From Pirellulales bacterium (GTDB lineage: Bacteria; Planctomycetota; Planctomycetia; Pirellulales; JALHPA01): DNA of 50,915 nucleotides. The stretch's first letter is position 1; the number at the start of each line of letters is the position of its first letter. A program made the translations under genes and the position numbers. The stretch is from the NCBI GenBank assembly GCA_033762255.1, contig JANRLT010000012.1, positions 1 through 50,915 of the forward strand, read 5' to 3'. Shown here piece by piece: positions 1-8,383 of the stretch. Below the pieces are notes generated by a model. The model made no database searches. It was given only the letters and a program-made list of their open reading frames with translations, and had not been told where the DNA came from.

Positions 1-912
1 GGGCCGCGGTTATTGCGATTGTTGGAGCAGCCAACAGTTTTAACCCGCAATCCCGTCAAAGCCCGCCAAAGTTTGGGCGATTTGGCCGGGAACTGCCAGG
101 GATGGGATTTACTAAAAGAGCCCGCGCCGGTCGCTGCCTTGGATGGGGCGGATGTGGTGTTTCATTTGGCCGGGGAGTCTGTGGCTGGCGGTCGCTGGAC
201 ATCCGCCCGCAAGCAAGCAATCCGCGATACGCGGGTCACCGGCACAAACAATTTGGTTGCCGGTTTGGCAAAATGTGCGCAAAAGCCACGTGTGCTGGTC
301 TCGGCCTCGGCGGTGGGATATTACGGGGATCGGGGGGATGAGATTCTTAACGAACAGTCCCCGCCGGCCAGTGATTATCTGGCTGAGGTTTGCCTTGCCT
401 GGGAAGAAGCCGCTTTGCAGGCGGAAAAACTTGGTATTCGGGTGGTGACGGCCCGCATCGGCATTGTCCTGGGTAAAAATGGCGGCGCGCTCGCGCAAAT
501 GCTTCCCCCCTTTCGCTGGGGAGTGGGAGGACCGCTGGGTAATGGAAAAATGTGGATGCCCTGGGTCCATATCGATGATTTGGCCGGACTGCTTTTGCAC
601 GCGGCGGAGCACGAGGGGATTTCCGGAGCGATGAACGCGGTCGCGCCAAATGCCGTGCGTAACGCGGAATTCACCAAAGCCCTAGCCGCCGCCCTCCATC
701 GTCCCGCGTTTTTACCAATTCCCTATTTTGGCCTGCGGGTACTTTTTGGCGAATTTGCCAAGATATTGTTTGCCTCACAGCATGTAGTGCCGCAAGTGGC
801 CAATCAAACGGGTTACGAGTTTTTGTATCCCACTATCGAGTCGGCCCTGGCCGAAGTGATTTTGGGCAAATCAGCCCCCTCCCGACGTCCGGTCCCGTCG
901 CATTCGGCCTAG
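1..912 (+). CDS. TIGR01777-type NAD(P)-dependent epimerase (5' end cut by window)
   Basis: This is an SDR-superfamily protein of the TIGR01777 (YfcH / SDR39U1-like) type, probably an NAD(P)-dependent sugar-nucleotide epimerase or reductase of unknown substrate. The frame is open from base 1, and the first residues match the second strand of a Rossmann fold (EQPTVLTRNPVKA), so the glycine-rich nucleotide-binding start lies upstream of the window. Visible family landmarks are GADVVFHLAGESVAGGRW, SASAVGYYGDRGDE, RIGIVLGKNGGAL and the C-terminal PNAVRNAEFTKAL region. The gene is followed after 76 bases (to the preferred ATG) by an SRPBCC protein. TIGR01777 proteins are often neighbours of, or fused to, SRPBCC domains, so the two probably act together. 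A TTG at base 13 is internal and should not be taken as the start. Confidence 0.88.
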   Translation, partial: GPRLLRLLEQPTVLTRNPVKARQSLGDLAGNCQGWDLLKEPAPVAALDGADVVFHLAGESVAGGRWTSARKQAIRDTRVTGTNNLVAGLAKCAQKPRVLVSASAVGYYGDRGDEILNEQSPPASDYLAEVCLAWEEAALQAEKLGIRVVTARIGIVLGKNGGALAQMLPPFRWGVGGPLGNGKMWMPWVHIDDLAGLLLHAAEHEGISGAMNAVAPNAVRNAEFTKALAAALHRPAFLPIPYFGLRVLFGEFAKILFASQHVVPQVANQTGYEFLYPTIESALAEVILGKSAPSRRPVPSHSA

Positions 913-988
913 TTAAATCAGGGTGGAGCTTGCGGTTAATTATATAGGTAATGACGCATTAAAACCGCCTCCGATTATCCAAACCGCT

Positions 989-1477
989 ATGCCCCGCACG
1001 CATACATTTATTCGCACCCAATTGATCCGCCGCCCGCTGGAAGAGGTGTTTGCCTTTTTTAGCGATGCGGCAAATTTAGAGGTGATCACCCCTCCCTTTT
1101 TGCATTTCAAAATACTCTCTCCGCAACCGATTCCCATGCATCCCGGGGCGGTGATTGATTATCAACTGCGGCTGTACGGCGTGACCTTTCGCTGGCGGAC
1201 CATCATCGAAAGTTATGACCCACCGCGTCGTTTTAGCGATACTCAGGCCCGTGGTCCGTACAAGCTCTGGCATCACACGCATGAATTTTACGAAGTCCCC
1301 GAAGGGGTGCTGATGATCGACCGCGTCCGGTATCAAATGCCCTATTGGCTGTTGGGAAACCTGGCCCACGGACTGTTCGTCAAGTCGACCCTGGAGCGGA
1401 TTTTTGATTATCGCTATGAGCAAATCGCGCGGCTATTGCCGGATGAGTTGCCCGAAAAGGTATTGCAAACGGCTTAG
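989..1477 (+). CDS. SRPBCC (START/Bet v1-like) family protein
   Basis: A 162-residue protein beginning MPRTHTFIRTQLIRRPLEEVFAFF. It shows the SRPBCC pattern: an N-terminal strand, then 'RPLEEVFAFFSDAANLEVITPPFLHFKIL', a central antiparallel sheet (GAVIDYQLRLYGVTFRWRTIIE) and a long C-terminal helix after MPYWLLGNLAHGLFVKSTLERIFDYR. Such folds bind hydrophobic ligands; the ligand here is unknown. An in-frame GTG at 923 would add 22 residues with no family similarity, so the ATG at 989 is preferred. The gene sits directly downstream of, and in the same direction as, the TIGR01777 epimerase, a recurrent pairing that suggests co-transcription. Confidence 0.82.
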   Translation: MPRTHTFIRTQLIRRPLEEVFAFFSDAANLEVITPPFLHFKILSPQPIPMHPGAVIDYQLRLYGVTFRWRTIIESYDPPRRFSDTQARGPYKLWHHTHEFYEVPEGVLMIDRVRYQMPYWLLGNLAHGLFVKSTLERIFDYRYEQIARLLPDELPEKVLQTA

Positions 1478-1547
1478 GTCGATGGCATCTCTTTGTGGAT
1501 TGCGGGAATGAGTTTGCTTCTTATGTAAAGTCCGAAGCCTATTTCAT

Positions 1548-2687
1548 TTATGGTCCTTCAGCCTGATCCGGGGGGGCAAATTGGTCAATCGCCCGGTCGA
1601 GCTCTGCCTGCAGAGACTGCATGTCGGCATCGATCCGCTCATCACGGCGATTGTTGAACAGCAGGGCCAAATCCCAATTCTGGCTTTGCCGGACCACGGC
1701 GGTGGTGCCAGGTAAGGAACCGAAAAAAATCCAATCCTGGGGATCATCCGCGGGTTGGCGGCGCTGGCCAGAAATCCAATAGTTGCTGAACACCGCGCAT
1801 AAGGCCGGCGCGGACGCCGATAATCCCCCGTGCGCGTCAAAAAGTTCCATTGTCAGCCCATCCGCCGCGGGGGGATATTCCACTTCCCGGGGTGGCCGTC
1901 TTTGTGGATCGCTGCGGGATAAAGCCACAGAACTGATCCGGTGCGGGGTTAACAGATATTTTTCCAGGGCTTGCCAATATGTTCCCCCTGTCGCTGCCTC
2001 TATCACGCGTCCCAAGAGGCAATATCCAAAGTTGGAATACGCCGTCCGCTCTCCCGGAGTAAATTGCAAGGGCTGTCCCAGCATGTATCGCACAACCTCA
2101 CGCGGCGTAGGTTCATCAGTAAGTTTTAGTTCGCGGCGGATTTTTTCCCCGGCAAACATGGGATCTTCCGTCTGATCCCGGTCCCAACCCCCCGTGTGCC
2201 GTATGAGCATGTCGAGTGTGATTTGTTCCCAGCGTTTGTCCGCGGGTGCAATCCCAGCCAAATCCGGCGGCAGCTTGGCCATGACCAGATCTCGGGGGGA
2301 CAGGACTTTGACGGCAAATAATTCTGTCAACAGGGCATGGGTGAGGGGCTTTGTGATACTGGCAATCCGAAACAAGTCGTCCCCCGCGACTGGTATTTTA
2401 CCCGCCTGATCGCGAGTGCCGCATCCGAACGTATGCAACAGTTTTCCGTGTCGGCTGACGGCCAACGTTGCCGCAGACGCGTTGACCCGCTGTTGAAAGT
2501 CCTTTGCGACCTGTTCCAGGCCTTGATAATGATTAGGCAAAGCGTCATTTAGCCTGGTGGGCAGTTCGCCAGGCACGCCCGCCGTCACCTGGGCAGTAAT
2601 CCCCTTGCCAGAAAGAAAAACCCCGGCCACCAAACCACTTCCTTGGCCTAGAAATTTGCGGCGGGAAAAGCGAAAAATATTGCTCAT
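1548..2687 (-). CDS. Tat-exported serine hydrolase (class C beta-lactamase / penicillin-binding fold)
   Basis: A 379-residue protein of the beta-lactamase-related serine hydrolase family (esterase, DD-peptidase or lactamase-like; the substrate cannot be told). The N-terminus SRRKFLGQGSG followed by a hydrophobic run is a twin-arginine signal, so it is exported folded. The catalytic SxxK motif is S110-I-T-K113 (FRIASITKP), the YxN motif is Y217-S-N219 (TAYSNFGYCLLG), and an HGG triad (DAHGGLSASA) lies near the usual third-motif position. The full fold length is present. It stands alone, convergent with the SRPBCC gene and about 50 bases downstream of the AcpH-like gene on the same strand. A true beta-lactamase role is not implied by the sequence. 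Confidence 0.88.
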   Translation of the reverse strand: MSNIFRFSRRKFLGQGSGLVAGVFLSGKGITAQVTAGVPGELPTRLNDALPNHYQGLEQVAKDFQQRVNASAATLAVSRHGKLLHTFGCGTRDQAGKIPVAGDDLFRIASITKPLTHALLTELFAVKVLSPRDLVMAKLPPDLAGIAPADKRWEQITLDMLIRHTGGWDRDQTEDPMFAGEKIRRELKLTDEPTPREVVRYMLGQPLQFTPGERTAYSNFGYCLLGRVIEAATGGTYWQALEKYLLTPHRISSVALSRSDPQRRPPREVEYPPAADGLTMELFDAHGGLSASAPALCAVFSNYWISGQRRQPADDPQDWIFFGSLPGTTAVVRQSQNWDLALLFNNRRDERIDADMQSLQAELDRAIDQFAPPDQAEGP

Positions 2688-2736
2688 AGAGTAATTAAGG
2701 CCGCCAATCGAAATGTGTCGCTGGTCAGACCGTCGC

Positions 2737-3402
2737 TCAGGTTGCGGCAGCGGGCGGTTTATCTGGGAAAGGCACTGGCAAAGTGGGATCGGCGGTAGCT
2801 AAAACGTCTTTACGCCATTGGCAGATATGTTCGACCAGCGCGGGAAAAAACTGGCTAAAATCTTCCGTCAAGGCGGCATCAAGGGCTTCCAAGTCCTTAA
2901 TCGCCGGGGCCAGGTCGATTGCCCGCCCCACACGTTCGCTGATGCGCGCGCTCAGTTTGGTAAGCGCGTCCTGAATTCCCCCCAGCCATTGGTAAGAGCC
3001 GAGCCGATCCACACGAATCATTGACGACAGCACTTCGCGGGCAAAGGGAGGAAGCTCGGCCAGTCGTTCACTGGCCGCCTGATAAAATTGGCCGGTCACC
3101 TGTTCCAGCGTTTCCCCGCAGTATTTCGCCCAATTTTTGGCCAATATATGATCATAATAAATATCGACCAAAATTCCCGCAAAGCGGCTCCAGCAAGCGG
3201 GCAAGCGGGCCACGCTGAGCTGAAAGAGGGGATGTGAATCGGTAAAGTTGTCAATTTCGCGATGGCAGCGCAGCCCCAGCTTGTACAAGGGGCCTAAATC
3301 GCGGCGATCATGCCCCTTGATGACATCGGCCAGCACATTGCCCATCTGGCATTCGATCGGCGGGTCGGAAAGCAACAGGTGGGCCAGCCAATTCATGATC
3401 AA
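2737..3402 (-). CDS. AcpH-like protein (acyl carrier protein phosphodiesterase family, DUF479)
   Basis: A 221-residue protein whose N-terminus MNWLAHLLLSDPPIECQMGNVLADVIKG follows the AcpH pattern (MNFLAH...GN.LADF.KG). It continues with the HREIDNFTDSHP and FAGILVDIYYDHILAKNW blocks that carry the family's conserved His and Asp residues of an HD-like metal site. E. coli AcpH removes 4'-phosphopantetheine from acyl carrier protein; many environmental homologues are unproven. Two start codons lie two codons apart (3402 and 3396); the second aligns better with the family. It may share a transcript with the serine hydrolase 49 bases downstream. Confidence 0.85.
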   Translation of the reverse strand: MIMNWLAHLLLSDPPIECQMGNVLADVIKGHDRRDLGPLYKLGLRCHREIDNFTDSHPLFQLSVARLPACWSRFAGILVDIYYDHILAKNWAKYCGETLEQVTGQFYQAASERLAELPPFAREVLSSMIRVDRLGSYQWLGGIQDALTKLSARISERVGRAIDLAPAIKDLEALDAALTEDFSQFFPALVEHICQWRKDVLATADPTLPVPFPDKPPAAAT

Positions 3403-3737
3403 ATGGATAAAATGAAATTATTGGCGCCAAAAAGCTGTTGATAGCCGATAAAGTGCTTTATTTTGACATTCTTACGCAAATTTGCCTAGGGGAGGCGTAA
3501 CCGCGCGGGTTGGTTCAACTTTCCCCTTACCGGGGGGGTGGACACTCGCATGGATTCCCCCGAGAGAAAGGAATATGATAAGAACTGCCCAGCCAATGAG
3601 CATATTGCAGTGAATCAATTGGGATGTGCGTGGCTTCCCATGCCTTGTCCGCCGGGGCGGTTCCATTCCGCTAGGTACAGTCAACGCGGGCCCGTTTGCC
3701 GCAATTTTTTCAGAATAGTTTGGCAGGAGTGCGATCC
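3403..3737. other. Divergent intergenic region
   Basis: A 335-base gap between the AcpH-like gene (leftward) and the coiled-coil gene (rightward). It should hold both promoters. A clear Shine-Dalgarno (AGGAG, seven bases before the ATG at 3738) is seen for the rightward gene. I see no small gene, repeat or convincing promoter box. A minus-strand open frame across 3472-3903 overlaps the coiled-coil gene and has no protein-like features. Confidence 0.4.
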
Positions 3738-5039
3738 ATGCGACCCAAACCGCGAAACTGTTTATCCAATCAAAGTTGCTTTTTGGCCATTTTGCTGGTG
3801 CTGGGGGAAGGAATGGTCCTGGCGCAGGCTCAGCCGACCAAGGTGAGCGTGGCGGAACTGCGGGAATTATTGGATGCTGGCTGGCAGCCCAGTCTGGCCG
3901 CACTGCAACAGAGCGAAGCGACCTATGCGCGGCTCTTGCGCCAACATGCGGGCGATACCGAACTGGATTATGCCTATTTGCTGACGCTCATGCGGCAAAA
4001 AAAGTTTGACGAGGCCCTGGCCCACAGCGGAAAAATCATCCTGGTCGATCCGGCGCATCTGCCCACCTGGCGAGCGCGGGTGTGGTTGTTGACCCTGCAA
4101 AAAAACTATGCCGCGGCGATTGTCGCGGCCCAATCACTGGCGGATAAGCTGGTTGAAAAGCGGCAACCCCCCCTCCCCCGCGAGCAGGCCCGCGGTTATT
4201 GCCAATTCTTGGGGAGGGTGTACGGTTATTTGCGGGGGCCGGCGGCCAAGGATGTCAACGCGGACAAACTGCGCGAGGCTGAAATCAAGCTCACGGGGCG
4301 GCTAGGCGCGACGGGGAGCAACTGGTTTAACGAAGGTGTCAAGGAAATCACCGTAAAATTTGCCGCCAGCGACGAAGAGTTGAAAATTACCAAAGCGGAA
4401 ACGATCGTCGCCGAAAACCAGCGGAAGGAACAGCAAAAAGTCATATTAGCCGAACAAAAAGTGAATGCCGCCGCTGAACAACAACAGCGCGAGGCCGAAC
4501 TTTCCCAGTTGCAAGCGGAAGCCAACGCTAAGTTGGACCAGATCGACCAACAACTTTCTCCGGCTCAGCGTCAACTGGCCGCCGCCCAGGCAAACTATAA
4601 CGCCGTTCAAGTGCAGCTAATCGATATTGATGGCTCGCTAAGTTATTGGTCCGTGGCGGCGGCCAATGCCTTGACCCCCTTTGAATACGATCAGGCGATT
4701 TACCAGATTCGCCTGTTGGAAAATCAGCGTCGCGGCGTGCTGGCCACCCTGGCGCCGCTGCAAGCGCAACTGAATAGCGCGCTTGCGCAGGTCAATCAAC
4801 TGCAGGCGCAGCGCGACGCGGTGGTCAACCAATACGGGTCTCAGATCAAAGCCCTGCAAAAGCGGTTGCGGGAATTGGCGGGCCAGCAAAATCGGATCGC
4901 CAACGAAGAGAAAAAGGCATTGCAGCCCAGCACCGGCAGCACGACGCAGACACTGTCGATGGCGGGAAAGGTGTACGGCTTTTTGACGTATGAGGAATTC
5001 CCGTTCGAGGAAGAACGCCAGCGCCTGGTGGGGCAGTAG
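3738..5039 (+). CDS. Exported TPR-like / coiled-coil protein of unknown function
   Basis: A 433-residue protein starting MRPKPRNCL behind AGGAG; a longer frame to 3696 is rejected because it lacks this site. Residues 1 to about 32 form a signal peptide ending near LAQAQP. Residues about 60-150 read like tetratricopeptide helices (YARLLRQHAGDTELDYAYLLTLMRQKKFDEALAHSGK, then PTWRARVWLLTLQKNYAAAIVAAQSLADK). From about residue 215 to 415 the chain is almost continuous Gln/Ala/Glu-rich coiled coil (AEQQQREAELSQLQAEANAKL and similar). It probably acts in the periplasm as a scaffold or assembly factor. It converges on the WD40 gene, whose operon also encodes coiled-coil exported proteins. Confidence 0.75.
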   Translation: MRPKPRNCLSNQSCFLAILLVLGEGMVLAQAQPTKVSVAELRELLDAGWQPSLAALQQSEATYARLLRQHAGDTELDYAYLLTLMRQKKFDEALAHSGKIILVDPAHLPTWRARVWLLTLQKNYAAAIVAAQSLADKLVEKRQPPLPREQARGYCQFLGRVYGYLRGPAAKDVNADKLREAEIKLTGRLGATGSNWFNEGVKEITVKFAASDEELKITKAETIVAENQRKEQQKVILAEQKVNAAAEQQQREAELSQLQAEANAKLDQIDQQLSPAQRQLAAAQANYNAVQVQLIDIDGSLSYWSVAAANALTPFEYDQAIYQIRLLENQRRGVLATLAPLQAQLNSALAQVNQLQAQRDAVVNQYGSQIKALQKRLRELAGQQNRIANEEKKALQPSTGSTTQTLSMAGKVYGFLTYEEFPFEEERQRLVGQ

Positions 5040-5055
5040 GATTGAATAACCCCGG

Positions 5056-5135
5056 TAGGGGAATTCGCCAGAAAGTAGCGGAATTCGCCAGAATTCCGAA
5101 GGCGTGGTAGGGTAGCGGAATTCACCAGAATTCCG
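5056..5135. repeat. GTAG-headed REP hairpins, GGAATTC arm family
   Basis: Two full 24-base copies (5075-5098 and 5112-5135) consist of GTAG, then arm CGGAATTC, loop GCCA or ACCA, and arm GAATTCCG. The 8-base arms are perfect complements. Truncated relatives lie at about 5057 and 5179. They sit between two converging gene ends and code for nothing. Confidence 0.75.
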
Positions 5136-5145
5136 CAGCCTTCTC

Positions 5146-5169
5146 GGAACTTTTTGCAAGTTCCGCTAC
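5146..5169. repeat. REP hairpin with CTAC foot (GGAACTT arms)
   Basis: Arm GGAACTT, loop TTTGC, arm AAGTTCC, then GCTAC. On the minus strand this reads GTAG followed by the hairpin. A second copy is at 5354-5376. Confidence 0.7.
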
Positions 5170-5219
5170 GTGCTGCAGTGGAATTCGCCAGAATTCCAGT
5201 GGGGTGCGGTAGGGACAAT

Positions 5220-5350
5220 AATCCCTTGCTGACGCTGCGGGCTGAGTCACTGGCCCCCTGCTCTACGTCCCACTCATATAACCCACATTCCGCCGATACC
5301 ATCGGCGGCTTTGTTGTGTTCGCACATGTCCCTTGCTGACGCTGCGGGCA
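5220..5350. repeat. CCGCCGAT-hairpin composite repeat
   Basis: A perfect hairpin CCGCCGAT-ACC-ATCGGCGG at 5290-5308 is followed by CTTTGTTGT and then CCCTTGCTGACGCTGCGGGC (from 5329). A separate copy of the second half lies at 5220-5246. The same two halves in the same order recur, inverted, at 15521-15600. Confidence 0.7.
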
Positions 5351-5353
5351 TTA

Positions 5354-5376
5354 GGAACTTTTGCAAGTTCCACTAC
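5354..5376. repeat. REP hairpin with CTAC foot (GGAACTT arms), second copy
   Basis: Arm GGAACTT, loop TTGC, arm AAGTTCC, then ACTAC. It ends two bases from the stop codon of the WD40 gene (5379), so it would fold in that gene's mRNA tail. Confidence 0.7.
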
Positions 5377-5378
5377 GT

Positions 5379-8321
5379 TTACTTTGACGGAGCCGGAAAC
5401 ACCACCAGTGGCTCGTTCCGTTCGGGGTCGTATACGCGTAACAGGCCGTCCTGCCCGCCAATCGCGACCCGTTTGCCATCGGCCGAAACCGCGACGGCAT
5501 ACACAAAGTCCCCCCCTCCACCGTATTGCCGCTCGTTGCCGCCGCTGTCGACATTCGTTAGTCGCAAGTTGCCATCCCCACAAGCCACCATTGCCCGCAT
5601 GGTGTCGGCGACAAATGCCAGCCCGGTGATTTCCTTATTAAAGCCCTGGATGGTGCGCAGTTGCTCGCCTGACTTAAGGTCCCAAACCTTGATGGCGTTA
5701 TCCGCGCTGCCGCTCACCAGCGTCCGGCCATCCAACCGCCAGGCAACCCCCAGCACATGATGGGTGTGGCCCTCGAACGCTTTTTGGATCTTGCCGTCGG
5801 CCACGGCAAACACCTTGACAAAGCGGTCCGCCCCCCCGGTGGCCAGCAGTTGTCCATCGGGTGAAAACCGCGCGGCATAGATAGTGTCGCTATGCGGATC
5901 GGTAAGTTGCCGCACTAACGAGCCATCCACGGGATTCCATAGTTTAATTTCGCCGCTGCGCGAGGGTTCTCCTCCGCCGGACACCAGCAAATTTCCATCC
6001 GGGCTAAACTCCAGGGTCAACACACGATCCGCCAGAGTCGCGGGATCATCCGGTTTGCCAATCGTCCGTTCCAATTGCCATTTTTCCTGGGTATTCCACA
6101 AAGCCGCGGATTTTTCGCCCGTTAGCGCCAATACACCATTCTCAATTGTTTGCAGCTTGATCACCGGTGATGGCGTGGTCAGCAACACGCCCAACGATTC
6201 GCCAGTTTGGGGATTCCAGGCTTGCAATAATCCGTCATCGCCCGTGGTGTAGAGGCTGCCTGTAGAGTTGAAAGCCACGGCGCGAAAGGGTCGATCGGTC
6301 TTGCCGGCGGCCTCTTTGCCGGTGTTAAAGGCGGCCTCACTGGCGGTGGCGGCGGCTTCGGCGGTGGTGACGGCCTGCTTGGCTGTTTCCACCTCGGCGG
6401 CGGCCTTGGCGGCGGATTGCTCGGCGGCGACGATTCCCCGCTCCGCCGAGGCAAACGCCAGTTCCGCGCTTTTAAGTTGCTCTGTCGGTTGTCGCAGGGC
6501 GTTGATCCGTTCTTTCACCCGGTTTTGGGCTTGTTTGACCTGCTCGTCGGCTTGTTGCAGTTTTTGTTTGGCTTGGTTAACTTTTTCCTTGAGTTCGTTG
6601 TTATCAGGCGCGGCGGCGGACTCTTTTTCCGCGGCGGCCAGTGCTTCTGGCAAGGGCTTTTGTGCTTCGAGCGCGGCGGCCAGTTCGGCGTCAGCCTTGG
6701 CTTTTTCCTCCGTGGGTTGTTTGATCGCTTCCTTCTTTTCCGTTAGTGTTTTCTCGGAAGCGGTTTTTAGCTCTTTGGCTTTGGGGACGGCGTCAGCCTC
6801 TTTTTTGGCCAGTTCCTCCGCCCCTTGCAGGTCGCGTTTTTGGTCCTCGATTCGTTTTTTTGCCAAGTTCCAGTCCCGTTCCAGCTTGGCCACGATGAAT
6901 CGTTGGCGCGAATCCCCCTTAAGTTCCGGAAGTTGCCGCCCGTCGGAGACTTGCCATTGTTTGACAATGTTATTTTCCCCGGCGGAGGCCACGAATTTAC
7001 CATCCGCGCTCACCGCCACGCCGGTCGCCGGCCCCCCCTGGTTCCATTCAAGTTTTTGATTTTTATCGTCTAAACTCCAGACCCGCACGCTTCCCGAGCC
7101 ATCCGCCGAAATAAACACGCGGCTAGCCGGGTGTGCGTCCAGTAAAAGGACCGACTGCCCATGATTGCGAAATTCGTGCTCTGGCTTTTGCGGTTCGGCG
7201 GGTGGGGGCAACACCGGCGCTTTCCACATGCGAATGACATTATCCCCTTCGGCGGTGAGCAGCTCGTTCCCCTGATTGATGACGCCCAGGGCATGGATCG
7301 GGGCGGGGGTTTCGAGTTTACCGACGGCAGCTCCATCCGCCACATTCCAGGCGCATAATTGCTTATCCGCACCGACGGTGTAGAGCTTGGTTCCATCGGG
7401 AGAAAACCGCACGCCGGTCACGGCACCCTGGTGGGAAGAGAGCGTCTGTTTGAGAGCTAAAGGATTCAGTTCATAAATCAATACCTGGCCGTTTGGCAGG
7501 CCCCAGGCGGCAAATTTCCCATCGGATGTGATCGCCTGGCTGGTGGGTTGCTCGGCGAAAGGGGGAATCTCCGCCAGTTTAGCCGCGGGTTGTTTACGCC
7601 AGAGCTTGATCTCGCGAAAGGCTCCGCTGGCCAATAGTTCCCCTTGGGGATGAAATGCCAGCGATTGCACCAGATCCAAATGGGCGATATTTCCCCGGCT
7701 CCCCGCCTGGGCTGCCAGCGACGGATCGATCAACCGGGTCAATTCCCTCCCCGAGGCTGTCTGTACCAGGATGATTTCGTTCCCCCGGCCCACCGCCGAA
7801 ATTCCCCCCGTGGGCGTGATAGCCGCGGCAAAAATGGGGCTGATGCTGTCGGGTAAGGGCTGCCAGTTGAGCGGGATGGCGGATTCCGCTGTCCCCACCG
7901 CTCCCTGGTCAATCCACAATTTTAAAATACCAAGTTCCTCGGGAGTCAGGTTTCGCGCGTTAACTTTGTTATCGGCCGGGGGCATGACCGGCTCGTCCTG
8001 ATGCGCGGCTAATTTGAACAGCAGGCTGGCACCGCTATTTTTAGCCACGATTGCCGGGCCGCTGTCCCCCCCTTTGAGCATGGCGGCGGGAGATTCCAGG
8101 ATCAGGCTGGCTTCGGCATTGGAGCCGCTATGGCAGGCCAGGCAGTTCTGTCGCAAAATTTTAGCCACTTCGGCATATTCCACAGGCTTGTCGCGTTGGA
8201 CAGCGGCAACGTCAATTGCGGCGGTTGCTGGTTGGGGGATTGTCAGGATACTGCATGCCAACAATGTACACGCGGTCGCCAAAGCCTTGATTAACAAAGT
8301 TTGAGTTGGAGTGGCTGCCAT
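5379..8321 (-). CDS. Planctomycete cytochrome-c domain plus twin WD40 propeller protein
   Basis: A 980-residue exported protein. The start at 8321 gives a signal peptide (MAATPTQTLLIKALATACTLL...PATAA); a longer frame would run into the upstream gene. A planctomycete-type cytochrome domain follows with heme motif C60-L-A-C63-H64 and the closing block EPVMPP...LTPEELGILKLWIDQGA. About seven WD40-like blades run to about residue 480 (e.g. TGVRFSPDGTKLYTVGADKQ), then some 170 residues of Ala/Lys/Gln coiled coil, then about seven more blades (e.g. YAARFSPDGQLLATGGADR). The coiled coil is thus inserted between two propellers. It is the last gene of a three-gene set with the PPC and DUF1549/DUF1553 proteins. 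Such sets in planctomycetes are thought to process complex organic matter, but the substrate is unknown. Confidence 0.9.
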   Translation of the reverse strand: MAATPTQTLLIKALATACTLLACSILTIPQPATAAIDVAAVQRDKPVEYAEVAKILRQNCLACHSGSNAEASLILESPAAMLKGGDSGPAIVAKNSGASLLFKLAAHQDEPVMPPADNKVNARNLTPEELGILKLWIDQGAVGTAESAIPLNWQPLPDSISPIFAAAITPTGGISAVGRGNEIILVQTASGRELTRLIDPSLAAQAGSRGNIAHLDLVQSLAFHPQGELLASGAFREIKLWRKQPAAKLAEIPPFAEQPTSQAITSDGKFAAWGLPNGQVLIYELNPLALKQTLSSHQGAVTGVRFSPDGTKLYTVGADKQLCAWNVADGAAVGKLETPAPIHALGVINQGNELLTAEGDNVIRMWKAPVLPPPAEPQKPEHEFRNHGQSVLLLDAHPASRVFISADGSGSVRVWSLDDKNQKLEWNQGGPATGVAVSADGKFVASAGENNIVKQWQVSDGRQLPELKGDSRQRFIVAKLERDWNLAKKRIEDQKRDLQGAEELAKKEADAVPKAKELKTASEKTLTEKKEAIKQPTEEKAKADAELAAALEAQKPLPEALAAAEKESAAAPDNNELKEKVNQAKQKLQQADEQVKQAQNRVKERINALRQPTEQLKSAELAFASAERGIVAAEQSAAKAAAEVETAKQAVTTAEAAATASEAAFNTGKEAAGKTDRPFRAVAFNSTGSLYTTGDDGLLQAWNPQTGESLGVLLTTPSPVIKLQTIENGVLALTGEKSAALWNTQEKWQLERTIGKPDDPATLADRVLTLEFSPDGNLLVSGGGEPSRSGEIKLWNPVDGSLVRQLTDPHSDTIYAARFSPDGQLLATGGADRFVKVFAVADGKIQKAFEGHTHHVLGVAWRLDGRTLVSGSADNAIKVWDLKSGEQLRTIQGFNKEITGLAFVADTMRAMVACGDGNLRLTNVDSGGNERQYGGGGDFVYAVAVSADGKRVAIGGQDGLLRVYDPERNEPLVVFPAPSK

Positions 8322-8383
8322 AGTAGTGGTCGCTATAAAAATGAGTCGTAAGCCAAAGTTAATAACAAGGAAGCCAGGGGGTA

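Noticed and set aside
1548-2687. Antibiotic-resistance beta-lactamase
   Set aside because: The SxxK/YxN fold is shared by many esterases and peptidases, and nothing in the sequence or context points to drug hydrolysis.
3472-3903. Minus-strand open frame of 143 codons
   Set aside because: It overlaps the start of the coiled-coil gene and has no signal, domain or ribosome-binding site.
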